In this document: positions 52,767 to 64,000 of the stretch, in pieces
Numbering within the stretch: the first letter of the stretch is position 1
Layout: the number at the start of each line of letters is the position of its first letter
DNA from: Amphiura filiformis
Lineage: Eukaryota; Echinodermata; Ophiuroidea; Amphilepidida; Amphiuridae
NCBI RefSeq assembly: GCF_039555335.1
Contig: NC_092646.1
Coordinates: 29,899,680 to 29,963,679 of the forward strand
Direction of reading: 5' to 3'
Length of the DNA: 64,000 nucleotides
Translations under genes and position numbers: made by a program
Notes under the pieces: generated by a model
What the model saw: only the letters and a program-made list of their open reading frames with translations
Databases searched by the model: none
Told to the model about the DNA's origin: nothing

Positions 52767-53697
52767 AGCATGTTCTATTGGATTCAGGTCAGGTGACCTT
52801 GCAGGCCAGTCCAGAGTCTCAATTCCCTCATTGTCCAGGAAGTTCATCACAACACGAGCGATATGTGGACGGGCGTTATCCTGCATAAGAATTAAATGTT
52901 GACCAATTGCACGAGCAATGAGGACAACAACAGGTCTCAGTACCTCATCTCTTTATCTTACACCCGTCAGTGAGCCGCTGTCTATCACAATAAGGTCCGT
53001 ACGTCCGTTCAAAAAGATCCCTGCCCAGACCATGACATACCCACCTCCAAAATGATCAACTTCAACAATGTTACAGTTAGCATATCGTTCTCCTTGACGT
53101 CTCCTTACTATATATACCCTCTTCATGCAAACGACTCCTTGCTGTTTCATTGCTCATACGCACAACAGCCCCTCTGCGGAAGTCCATATTTATGGATCTT
53201 GCTGTACTCTGGCGGTTCCGACGAGCAAGCAACTGGAGATAATGGTCTTGCCGGGGGGTTGTGATACGTCTGCGGCCTTGACACTGGGGGATACTCCAAG
53301 CTGCTCAGCTGCATAACGCTGTGTGTGACCTTCTTCAAGCATCTGGACAACCCTAGCAACCTCAACCTCGGTCAATTCGCCATTAACAACATCCCACATG
53401 CTCAGAAGACTGAGCGGTACCAGTAGAAATTGGATTAACATGCTGCAATGAAGAAATCTGAGAAAAGCTTATGGAGTCTGCTTTACACAAAATCAGTGCT
53501 TTGAGTGAACACATGGATGTCCAAGGCCGTAAGTCCTTGAAGACATGAATGATTTCACATTTGACTGTCCAGTATCGCTAAGATTACAATAGGCTACACC
53601 TGGTATACAAATGACATGTCCTTGATGCTTTCTGTTGATGCAATACCCAGTTAAAGTTATTACATAACCTTGTTCCTCTAATTTCTTGGAGTAGTGT

Positions 53698-54095
53698 ATA
53701 TATAAAAACGTTTGATTATTTGTGACCGGACACTACGAATCAGCCTCAAAGTCGGCCCGGTCAATTTTGTTTTATTTCGTGTTTAAAAATATATATCATA
53801 AGCTTTAAAATGGTATATCATTTGACTTCAAACGATATCCAAAAGCGGGGTTGTGGTTTGTTGAACTCTGTTCCTTCCACAAAATGGTACCTTTTGCGGT
53901 TCTACATATGTCTCCTTTTCGATATTGCTGGTAATAAATATCATACAGTCATAATTGGCGGTCATTTCAAATCATCCCCAAGTCAACGAGGTTCAGGAAT
54001 GTCCTCTCATTGTTAATTGTTGGTTATACATACTTAGACAAAATACAATGCTTTGTAACCCACCACTTGAACAGGATTTAGCCAAAGCAAACAAA
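53698..54095. other. Non-coding stretch with a trace of the 15175 MITE end
   Basis: TGTGACCGGACACTACGAAT near 53722 resembles the terminus of the palindromic MITE at 15175, but no mirrored partner was found nearby. Confidence 0.4.
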
Positions 54096-54099
54096 AACT

Positions 54100-54169
54100 G
54101 TGTTCACACGGTCGGACTTAAGTCGCTTATTACCGGTAATAACTCACTTATGTCCGACCGTGTGAACAC
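54100..54169. repeat. Near-perfect 70-bp palindrome around TTATTACCGGTAATAA
   Basis: GTGTTCACACGGTCGGACTTA and TATGTCCGACCGTGTGAACAC flank a perfect TTATTACCGGTAATAA core; the core recurs just downstream (TTATTACCGGTAATTA, ~54181). Confidence 0.88.
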
Positions 54170-54409
54170 GACTACATACAGTTATTACCGGTAATTATTT
54201 TGTCTTGGCTTATGTCCGATGCAATTTAAATTTTCTGCTAATCCCTCAGCGCGTCTACATTAGACGGCAATAGCGCTAGATCCGACGTTCCGTCAAGCTT
54301 ATAACCGGTCACAGCTAACCGGAAATGATCCGTGACAAGCTGGAATCGTGTCGAAACCTTTGATCCAAATCGCGCGAAATGTGATTTTGTAAGAGAGTTT
54401 GTCGGAAGC

Positions 54410-54452
54410 CCTAACCCTAACCCAAACCCTATAACCCTAACCCAAACCCGTT
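54410..54452 (+). repeat. Short interstitial telomere-like tract
   Basis: CCCTAACCCTAACCC, then CCTATAACCCTAACCC: a few units of the TTAGGG-type repeat on the complementary strand. Confidence 0.75.
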
Positions 54453-54708
54453 CCGGCAAATAGGTCAACTCTCTACTTGTAAACAACGAGAAATCGCTAC
54501 AAATGACTTCGCCAATTTGTTTCGTTTTCATGCTTTTGCGGCAATATTTCGTAGCGAATGGCGATGTAGATGAAATAACACCTTTGCTGCCCTTGGATTA
54601 TAATGATAATGCAGCTCTTCTCCACTAGAAGAGGCACCGAGAAGCCGGTTTTGGTTATACATTCTTCACGCACCAAGGTGAAAGGTCTCAGTTATCTCCT
54701 ACTGCACT

Positions 54709-54775
54709 TGTGGCCGAGTGGATAAGGCGCCCGACTCATGCTGTCGTTTCATCTTTTCTGTTTCGGGAGGTCTAT
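54709..54775 (+). repeat. tRNA-like 5' half (SINE fragment or tRNA relic)
   Basis: GTGGCCGAGTGGATAAGGCG is a good A-box/D-arm match to tRNAs, continuing CCCGACTCATGC. No good B-box follows at the right distance, so a full tRNA is not supported. Confidence 0.45.
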
Positions 54776-54779
54776 TGTT

Positions 54780-55295
54780 CAGAAACGAAAACGCAAGGGA
54801 TTAAGTAGGATGGTGTGTAAGTTGACTTCATTGTTACGTTTGGGGCATCATGCTTCTCATTTGAAGAGGTAATAGGTGCTGTCAATCACACTTATGTATG
54901 TCAATAAAGGTTGGATAAGTCAATTATATACAACACTGGCGTCTCAAGTGGGCAATCTTACTCATGTCAGTTATTTAACTAGGCAGGATAGGCCTACATC
55001 AGGTCCGAACGCAAATTTGGTGTCATTATGGTCCATATTACTATGGCATTTAAAAAAAGGACCCATGCCTCTTCTCCTCTCGCTTTCTTCTCTTTCTAGT
55101 CTGTCTGTCCCTCCCTCTCCCCAACTCTCACCTGTGCCATCTTTTGAATTATGTGGATATCTGAATTATATTGGATGTTGTATTTCCTTTACCCTTCTCC
55201 CCCTCTCACTGTTTTAGCAGTAGGCCTATGATCAACGTGGAAAAATAAAAATAAACGGAATAAACTCCTCCCTGCTCTGCTCGCCCCCTCTCTTC
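54780..55295. other. Non-coding stretch
   Basis: CT-rich in its second half; the open frame at 54876-55217 has no domain or splice support. Confidence 0.5.
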
Positions 55296-55299
55296 TCTC

Positions 55300-55373
55300 G
55301 ATCTCCTCTCCTCTCCTCTCCTCTCCTCTCCTCTCCTCTCCTCTCCTCTCCTCTCCTCTCCTCTCCTCTCCTC
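55300..55373 (+). repeat. (CTCCT)n pentanucleotide microsatellite
   Basis: About 14 near-perfect CTCCT/TCTCC units, flanked by CT-rich sequence. Confidence 0.95.
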
Positions 55374-57747
55374 CACCAGATCATCTCCTCGTCTCATCAT
55401 CCCCACTCTCTCAAATGATATACATTTAAAATAGATTTGAGTCTGGCAATTTTGCCTGAAGCAATTATCAGATTACCAATTCCAATGAAAGAAATCCTAT
55501 TAGTAGGCATATCACATCAAAAATAAGCGCAGCAGAAACACGTTATTTAATGTTTCTACATGAATGAGCTTTATTAAAGCATCAAAAATCAAAAAACGGA
55601 ATTGAAATCGGTCAATGCATTGTGATGTAGTGTCAATTTAAAGATGCTCGTAAATGGAATAAAAACCTCCCACAAAATGGCTGCAATGACAAAATTGGCA
55701 CATTCCGAGATTTTGACGGTTTATTTGGACGCTTGCTTGAAAAAGCAGCGTTAATTCAAGTATCACAGGTTAAATGCCTATCTTTCCTGACTTCGTTAAA
55801 GAAAACAAAATTAAAAAATTTATCATTGAATAATTATAATAAATTAACCAAATGTACTATTTTAGCAATTTCGGCCAATCTGCAGACAAATTAAAGCTGA
55901 AAAAATGACTATGTTCAGCTAATTAATATGCAAAATTGATGCCAGTGGAAAACCGTACACGATATCAGGGTGCGGGTTTTTTTGCACACATATGTATACG
56001 AAGTTCTTTCAATTGATAACAAAAAATACACAAAAAGTAATTAATTATGCAAATTAGCTAATTACAGCTAATTATGTATTCATGATATTATTATGTAAAT
56101 TAGGCATGAGTAATTTTGGTGTTTTTAATATTTAATGAAAGTCTATTCATTCACCATAAATTTGTCAAGTATGAACCTGTTATGATGTTGAATAAAGAAA
56201 CAGCAGTTAATTACTTTAAAATAATACAAAAAATACAAAGTTTGACATTTTGATGGTGTCTGGAATAGAATTTTCTTTATTACTGTCAACATGATATGTG
56301 TCACCATTACTCAAAGCCAAATCCGAAAGTAAAAATAAAAATTCATTTGCAATGAGACTTAAAATTAACATTTTGTTATCTGGATTAACGTAGGAGGGCA
56401 AATGGTAAAAGGAAGTGCCGTTTCACTCTAGCGCGTATACAAAACTAGTATGGCCTTGGACACACACAATGGCTTAAAGCTATTGTGGTTTGGAAAACTA
56501 CTCCCTATGGAATATCTTTGATAATATTATGTTTTAACTAGTGTTCCTCAAGTGCTTCATTCAATGTAGACGGAAATAATTTACATGCTAAGAAAGATTA
56601 GTATTTTAGCTAAATGGTGGTAGATCAGACTATTTCAATAGGCCTATATTTACTGATTTATGAGCGATCGTCAAAAATCCATTAAACAGGCAGTAATTCT
56701 TGAACCAAGCAAAATTTAATTTTGTCGGATTCAATGGTAGCTTCAGAAAGGTTTCATATACCATATATTAAAATTTCAAACAATTGGGATAAATGGAACA
56801 TACTAAGGAAATTCATTTTTGACATTGATGTTTTCCAAAAATCAGCCAACTTTGATGCGCGCGCTTTTTAATTCACTGTTATGCTTGCATGCACAGTGTG
56901 GCAGAACTATTGCGCAGCCACTGTGACATACCTACTATTAGATTCACTTCAACGCACTTCTCTGGTGTTGCATATTAGCAAGTTTTAAGGTGTATTTGGG
57001 ACGAAAATAATTCCCCGTTTAATCGCTACATAATCATAATATGACCGATTTTTGCGCGATTGCACGAACAAGTATACGTAATTCTTGGCAACACTGATTA
57101 CTATTGATTAATTTATATTAATCATGTTAATGTATATTTCTACGCTGGGCTATTTTCACGATCTACTCCCGCCTAGGTTGGAGTACCTATACACCCAACG
57201 CAAGTCAATTGAAGCCGTACAATTTATCGCGAATTTACGACCGTTCTTTTGTCTAGATTAGCATCAACCCTCTCATCTCACTTTTTTTCATGTCAGAAAT
57301 TAACATAACTCCCGAAACCGATTTTTCTGTAGTCAACAAAAGACTAGAATGCAAGGATTGTTCACACGTACCATGCTAACACTTCAAAATAACAATGAGA
57401 TCCGAAACCGAAACCGGAAACAGATAGATACTGCACGATTTAGGGACCAAAAAAAAATCGGACCTGTTTTTAAAAATATCACGCAAATTTCCTCACTTTT
57501 CTAAAGTAGGGAAAAGAAACATTATTAGTGGACAGATTTGGGGTTAAACAAGCATCATCAAGAAAGGCAGATAGAAAATCCAAGATGTCAAGACATCAAA
57601 GAAATCAAACAAAGTTAAGACATCTCGAGAAAAAGACGAAAACGTCAATTTCAATTCTTTCCGACGCGACACTCCCGCTACGTAAGGTACCAAAAGTGGA
57701 AGGCTAAGAAGCTGAAGAAAGACCTCCTGAGATAATAAGGGTACACA
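55374..57747. other. AT-rich non-coding stretch before the satellite
   Basis: No gene, inverted repeat or RNA recognised. The minus-strand open frame at 57544-57756 is hydrophobic but without family resemblance. Confidence 0.5.
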
Positions 57748-60700
57748 ATTTTTCAATACAATACATAAGAAATTCTGAATTCATCAAAGTGATGAAAACG
57801 ATCCTAACAAATTTCCTAACTTTTCAATGGAATACAAAAGAAATAGACAATTCAATAGAATACATAAGAAATTCTGAATTTAGCAAAGTGATGAAAACGA
57901 TCCTCACAAATGTCCTAACTTTTCAATAGATTACAAAAGAAATAGACAATTCAATAGAATACATAAGATATTCTGAATTTAGCAAACTGATAAAAATGAT
58001 CCTCACAAATTTCCTAACTTTTCAAAAGAATACAAAAGAAATAGACAATTCAATAGAATACATAAGAAATCCTGAATTTAGCAAAGTGATGAAAACGATC
58101 CTCACAAATTTCCTAACTTTTCAATAGAATACAAAAGAAATAGACAATTCAATAGAATACATAAGAAATCCTGAATTTAGCAAAGTGATGAAAACGATCC
58201 TCACAAATATCCTAACTTTTCAATAGAATACAAAAGAAATAGACAATTCAATAGAATACATAAGAAATCCTGAATTTATTAAAGTGATGAAAACAATCCT
58301 CACAAATTTCCTAACTTTTCAATGGAATACAAAAGAAATAGACAATTCAATAGAATACGTAAGAAATCTTGAATTTAGCAAATTGATGAAAACGATCCTC
58401 ACAAATTTCCTAACTTTTCAATAGAAAACCAAAGAAATAGACAATTCAATAGAATACGTAAGAAATTCTGAATTTATCAAAGTGATGAAAACGATCCTCA
58501 CAAATTTCCTAACTTTTCAATAGAATACAAAAGAAATAGACAATTCAATAGAATACAAAAGAAATAGACAATTCAATAGAATACATAAGAAATAGACAAC
58601 TCAATAGAATACATAAGAAATTCTGAATTTATCAAAGTGATGAAAACGAACCTCACAAATTTCCTAACTTTTAAATAAAATACAAAAGAAATAGACAATT
58701 CAATAGAATACAAAAGAAATAGACAATTCAATAGAATACATAAGAAATCCTGAATTTAGCAAAGTGATGAAAACGATCCTCACAAATTTCCTAATTTTTC
58801 AATAGAATACAAAAGAAATAGACAATTCAATAGAATACAAAAGAAATAGACAATTCAATAGAATACATAAGAAATCCTGAATTTAGCAAAGTGATGAAAA
58901 CGATCCTCACAAATTTCCTAACTTTTCAATAGAATACAAAAGAAATAGACAATTCAATAGAATACAAAAGAAATAGACAATTCAATAGAATACATAAGAA
59001 ATCTTGAATTTAGCAAAGTGATGAAAACGATCCTCACAAATTTCCTAACTTTTCAATAGAATACAAAAGAAATATACAATTCAATAGAATACATAAGAAA
59101 TCCTGAATTTAGCAAAGTGATGAAAACGATCCTCACAAATTTCCTAACTTTTCAATAGAATACAAAAGAAATAGACAATTCAATAGAATACATAAGAAAT
59201 AGACAATTCAATAGAATACATAAGAAATAGACAATTCAATAAAATACATAAGAAATTCTGAATTTAGCAAAGTGATGAAAACGATCCTCACAAATTTCCT
59301 AACTTTTCAATAGAATACAAAAGAAATAGACAATTCAATAGAATACATAAGAAATCCTGAATTTAGCTAAGTGATGAAAACGATCCTCACAAATTTCCTA
59401 ACTTTTCAATAGAATACAAAAGAAATAGACAATTCAATAGAATACATAAGAAATCCTGAATTTGGCAAAGTGATGAAAACGATCCTCACAAATTTCCTAA
59501 CTTTTCAAAAGAATACAAAAGAAATAGACAATTCAATAGAATACATAAGAAATCCTGAATTTAGCAAAGTGATGAAAACGATCCTCACAAATTTCCTAAC
59601 TTTTCAATAGAATACAAAAGAAATAGACAATTCAATAGAATACATAAGAAATCCTGAATTTAGCAAAGTGATGAAAACGATCCTCACAAATATCCTAACT
59701 TTTCAATAGAATACAAAAGAAATAGACAATTCAATAGAATACATAAGAAATCCTGAATTTAGCAAAGTGATGAAAACAATCCTCACAAATTTCCTAACTT
59801 TTCAATGGAATACAAAAGAAATAGACAATTCAATAGAATACGTAAGAAATCTTGAATTTAGCAAATTGATGAAAACGATCCTCACAAATTTCCTAACTTT
59901 TCAATAGAAAACCAAAGAAATAGACAATTCAATAGAATACGTAAGAAATTCTGAATTTATCAAAGTGATGAAAACGATCCTCACAAATTTCCTAACTTTT
60001 CAATAGAATACAAAAGAAATAGACAATTCAATAGAATACAAAAGAAATAGACAATTCAATAGAATACATAAGAAATAGACAACTCAATAGAATACATAAG
60101 AAATTCTGAATTTATCAAAGTGATGAAAACGATCCTCACAAATTTCCTAATTTTTCAATAAAATACAAAAGAAATAGACAATTCAATAGAATACAAAAGA
60201 AATAGACAATTCAATAGAATACATAAGAAATCCTGAATTTAGCAAAGTGATGAAAACGATCCTCACAAATTTCCTAATTTTTCAATAGAATACAAAAGAA
60301 ATAGACAATTCAATAGAATACAAAAGAAATAGACAATTCAATAGAATACATAAGAAATCCTGAATTTAGCAAAGTGATGAAAACGATCCTCACAAATTTC
60401 CTAACTTTTCAATAGAATACAAAAGAAATAGACAATTCAATAGAATACAAAAGAAATAGACAATTCAATAGAATACATAAGAAATCTTGAATTTAGCAAA
60501 GTGATGAAAACGATCCTCACAAATTTCCTAACTTTTCAATAGAATACAAAAGAAATAGACAATTCAATAGACTACATAAGAAATCCTGAATTTAGCAAAG
60601 TGATGAAAACGATCCTCACAAATTTCCTAACTTTTCAATAGAATACAAAAGAAATATACAATTCAATAGAATACATAAGAAATCCTGAATTTAGCAAAGT

Positions 60701-63700
60701 GATGAAAACGATCCTCACAAATTTCCTAACTTTTCAATAGAATACAAAAGAAATAGACAATTCAATAGAATACATAAGAAATAGACAATTCAATAGAATA
60801 CATAAGAAATAGACAATTCAATAAAATACATAAGAAATTCTGAATTTAGCAAAGTGATGAAAACGATCCTCACAAATTTCCTAACTTTTCAATAGAATAC
60901 AAAAGAAATAGACAATTCAATAGAATACATAAGAAATCCTGAATTTAGCTAAGTGATGAAAACGATCCTCACAAATTTCCTAACTTTTCAATAGAATACA
61001 AAAGAAATAGACAATTCAATAGAATACATAAGAAATCCTGAATTTAGCAAAGTGATGAAAACGATCCTCACAAATTTCCTAATTTTTCAATGGAATACAA
61101 AAGAAATAGACAATTCAATAGAATACATAAGAAATCCTGAATTTAGCAAAGTGATGAAAACGATCCTCACAAATTTCCTAACTTTTCAATAGAATACAAA
61201 AGAAATAGACAATTCAATAGAATACAAAAGAAATAGACAATTCAATAGAATACAAAAGAAATAGACAATTCAATAGAATACAAAAGAAATAGACAATTCA
61301 ATAGAATACATAAGAAATCCTGAATTTAGCAAAGTGATGAAAACGATCCTCACAAATTTCCTAACTTTTCAATAGAATACAAAAGAAATAGACAATTCAA
61401 TAGAATACAAAAGAAATAGACAATTCAATAGAATACATAAGAAATAGACAATTCAATAGAATACATAAGAAATTCTTAATTTAGCAAAGTGATGAAAACG
61501 ATCCTCACAAATTTCCTAACTTTTCAATAGAATACAAAAGAAATAGACAATTCAATAGAATACAAAAGAAATAGATAATTCAATGGAATACAAAAGAAAT
61601 ATACAATTCAATAGAATACAAAAGAAATAGACAATTCAATAGAATACATAAGAAATCCTGAATTTAGCAAAGTGATGAAAACGATCCTCACAAATTTCCT
61701 AACTTTTCAATAGAATACAAAAGAAATAGACAATTCAATAGAATACATAAGAAATCCTGAATTTGGCAAAGTGATGAAAACGATCCTCACAAATTTCCTA
61801 ATTTTTCAATAGAATACAAAAGAAATAGACAATTCAATAGAGTACATAAGAAATACTGAATTTTGCAAAGTGATGAAACCGTTCCTCACAAATTTCCTAA
61901 CTTTTCAATAGAGTACAAAAGAAATAGACAATTCAATAGAATACATAAGAAATAGACAATTCAATAGAATACATAAGAAATAGACAATTCAATAAAATAC
62001 ATAAGAAATTCTGAATTTAGCAAAGTGATGAAAACGATCCTCACAAATTTCCTAACTTTTCTATAGAATACAAAAGAAATAGACAATTCAATAGAATACA
62101 TAAGAAATATTGAATTTAGCAAAGTGATGAAAACGATCCTCACAAATTTCCTAACTTTTCAATAGAATACAAAAGAAATAGACAATTCAATAGAATACAT
62201 AAGAAATAGACAATTCAATAGAATACAAAAGAAATAGACAATTCAATAGAATACATAAGAAATTCTGAATTTATCAAAGTGATGAAAACGATCCTCACAA
62301 ATTTCCTAACTTTTCAATAGAATACAAAAGAAATAGACAATTCAATAGAATACATAAGAAATACTGAATTTTGCAAAGTGATGAAACCGATCCTCACAAA
62401 TTTCCTAACTATTTAATGGAATACAAAAGAAATAGACAATTCAATAGAATACACAGCATTAATACTGAATTTAGCAAAGTGATGAAAACGATCCTCACAA
62501 ATTTCCTAACTTTTCAATAGAATACAAAAGAAATAGACAATTCAATAGAATACAAAAGAAATAGACAATTCAATAGAATACAAAAGAAATAGACAATTCA
62601 ATAGAATACATAAGAAATCCTGAATTTAGCAAAGTGATGAAAACGATCCTCACAAATTTCCTAACTTTTCAATAGAATACAAAAGAAATAGACAATTCAA
62701 TAGAATACAAAAGAAATAGACAATTCAATAGAATACATAAGAAATAGACAATTCAATAGAATACATAGGAAATTCTTAATTTAGCAAAGTGATGAAAACG
62801 ATCCTCACAAATTTCCTAACTTTTCAATAGAATACAAAAGAAATAGACAATTCAATAGAATACAAAAGAAATAGACAATTCCTTATAATACAAAAGAAAC
62901 AGACAATTCAATAGAATACATAAGAAATAGACAATTCAATAGAATACATAAGAAATTCTGAATTTATCAAAGTGATGAAAACGATCCTCACAAATTTCCT
63001 AACTTTTCAATAGAATACAAAAGATATAGACAATTCAATAGAATACATAAGAAATCTTGAATTTAGCAAAGTGATGAAAACGATCCTCACAAATTTCCTA
63101 ACTTTTCAATAGAATACAAAAGAAATAGACAATTCAATAGAATACATAAGAAATCCTGAATTTAGCAAAGTGATGAAAACGATCCTCACAAATTTCCTAA
63201 CTTTTCAATAGAATACAAAAGAAATAGACAATTCAATAGTATACATAAGAAATCCTGAATTTAGCAAAGTGATGAAAACGATCCTCACAAATTTCCTAAT
63301 GTTTCAATAGAATACAAAAGAAATAGACAATTCAATAGAATACATAAGAAATACTGAATTTTGCAAAGTGATGAAACCGATCCTCACAAATTTCCTAACT
63401 TTTCAATGGAATACAAAAGAAATAGACAATTCAATAGAATACACAAGAAATACTGAATTTAGCAAAGTGATGAAAACGATCCTCACAAATTTCTTAAGTT
63501 TTCAATAGAATACAAAAGAAATAGACAATTCAATAGAATACAAAAGAAATAGACAATTTAATAGAATACAAAAGAAATAGACAATTCAATAGAATACACA
63601 AGAAATACTGAATTTAGCAAAGTGATGAAAACGATCCTCACAAATTTCTTAAGTTTTCAATAGAATACAAAAGAAATAGACAATTCAATAGAATACAAAA

Positions 63701-64000
63701 GAAATAGACAATTTAATAGAATACAAAAGAAATAGACAATTCAATAGAATACATAAGAAATACTGAATTTAGCAAAGTGATGAAAACGATCCTCACAAAT
63801 TTTCTAACTTTTCAATAGAATACAAAAGAAATAGACAATTCAATAGAATACAAAAGAAATAGACAATTCAATAGAATACATAAGAAATAGACAATTCAAT
63901 AGAATACATAAGAAATTCTTAATTTAGCAAAGTGATGAAAACGATCCTCACAAATTTCCTAACTTTTCTATAGAATACAAAAGAAATAGACAATTCAATA
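57748..64000 (+). repeat. 99-bp satellite array with 28-bp sub-repeats and 1483-bp higher-order period
   Basis: The core GTGATGAAAACGATCCTCAC recurs every 99 bp (57791, 57890, 57989, 58088 and on). Between cores a 28-bp unit (AGAATACAAAAGAAATAGAC plus AATTCAAT) is present one to five times. Rare variants such as ATAGAAAACC (58421, 59904) repeat 1483 bp apart, showing multi-monomer blocks copied as units. It continues to the last base, so the true length is unknown. Confidence 0.97.

Larger units (their letters stand above)
51058..53697 (-). mobile_element. Tc1-like transposon, inactive, with two nested insertions
   Basis: Terminal repeats CACTACTCCAAGAAATTAGA (51058) and its mirror (53670-53697) bound the element, with TA outside. 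The minus strand encodes a broken Tc1 transposase from ~53400 to 52140: GELTEVEVARVVQMLEEGHT and QRYAAEQLGVSPS (N-terminal HTH), VMVWAGIFLNGRTDLIVI, MQDNARPHIARVV with a catalytic Asp, LDWPARSPDLNPIEH, then after an insertion WDMLDRRVRQRQQVP and the C-terminal end. Frameshifts and stops make it dead. A duplicate unit (51278-52070) and a Chapaev-like element (52314-52766) lie inside it. Confidence 0.82.

Noticed and set aside
54709-54775. Functional tRNA gene
   Set aside because: Good A-box half but no acceptable B-box and no acceptor stem.
57748-64000. CRISPR-like array
   Set aside because: Regular repeats but no unique spacers; the intervening sequence is itself repeated. It is a eukaryotic satellite.

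Overview
This is a eukaryotic, animal nuclear window. It is AT-rich, its genes are split by introns with GT/AG borders, and most of it is transposon-derived and tandem-repeat DNA with no operon structure. The marine-invertebrate protein family in one gene, the mix of short DNA transposons, RNase H-bearing LINEs and tRNA-like SINE heads, and the frequent TAGGCCTA-type motif suggest a marine deuterostome invertebrate such as a hemichordate or echinoderm. That placement is inference; the window carries no taxonomic marker gene.

Three real genes can be supported. (1) On the plus strand, a secreted or membrane-anchored protein of the 'short-chain collagen C4-like' family. Two well-bordered exons (16294-16426 and 19383-19867) join in frame, a poly(A) signal follows at 20130, and a possible transmembrane-anchor first exon with a phase-compatible donor lies at 9007-9093. 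The 3 kb intron between the two sure exons holds a decayed LINE with an RNase H domain. (2, 3) On the minus strand, two head-to-tail copies of a METTL27-like (Williams-Beuren region 27) SAM-dependent methyltransferase. Each has five exons whose phases and lengths match: copy A at 24787-32778 (243 aa predicted) and copy B at 35676-47296 (247 aa predicted). Introns, upstream flank and downstream flank are homologous between copies, so the unit was duplicated as genomic DNA. A third, broken, inverted piece of exon 1 lies at 48308-48469.

Because copies A and B are paralogous genomic segments, several mobile elements in one copy have an empty site in the other. A TTAA-flanked element lies downstream of copy A (24077-24731; empty TTAA at 35613). 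A 691-bp 'CCCAGCAAACAC' element lies in copy B four bases inside the exon 3 splice donor (41745-42435; empty site at 29605-29608).

Layout: 1-1812 inverted-repeat elements and a tRNA-like SINE head; 3500-7530 189-bp tandem repeats and a decayed acidic-repeat reading frame; 8079-8463 hAT-like element; 9199-13677 a 4.5-kb fold-back element; 15175-15421 palindromic MITE; 16294-20135 C4-like gene; 20261-24040 a cluster of MITEs and palindromes; 24077-48470 METTL27-like locus with inserted DNA transposons, a LINE fragment and simple repeats; 44262-45910 an element full of palindromic CTATCGTA motifs; 49384-53700 nested insertions in and beside a dead Tc1 element, with a hairpin retroposon; 54100-55373 palindrome, short telomere-like tract and pentamer repeat; about 57748-64000 a 99-bp satellite array with a 1483-bp higher-order period that runs off the window end.
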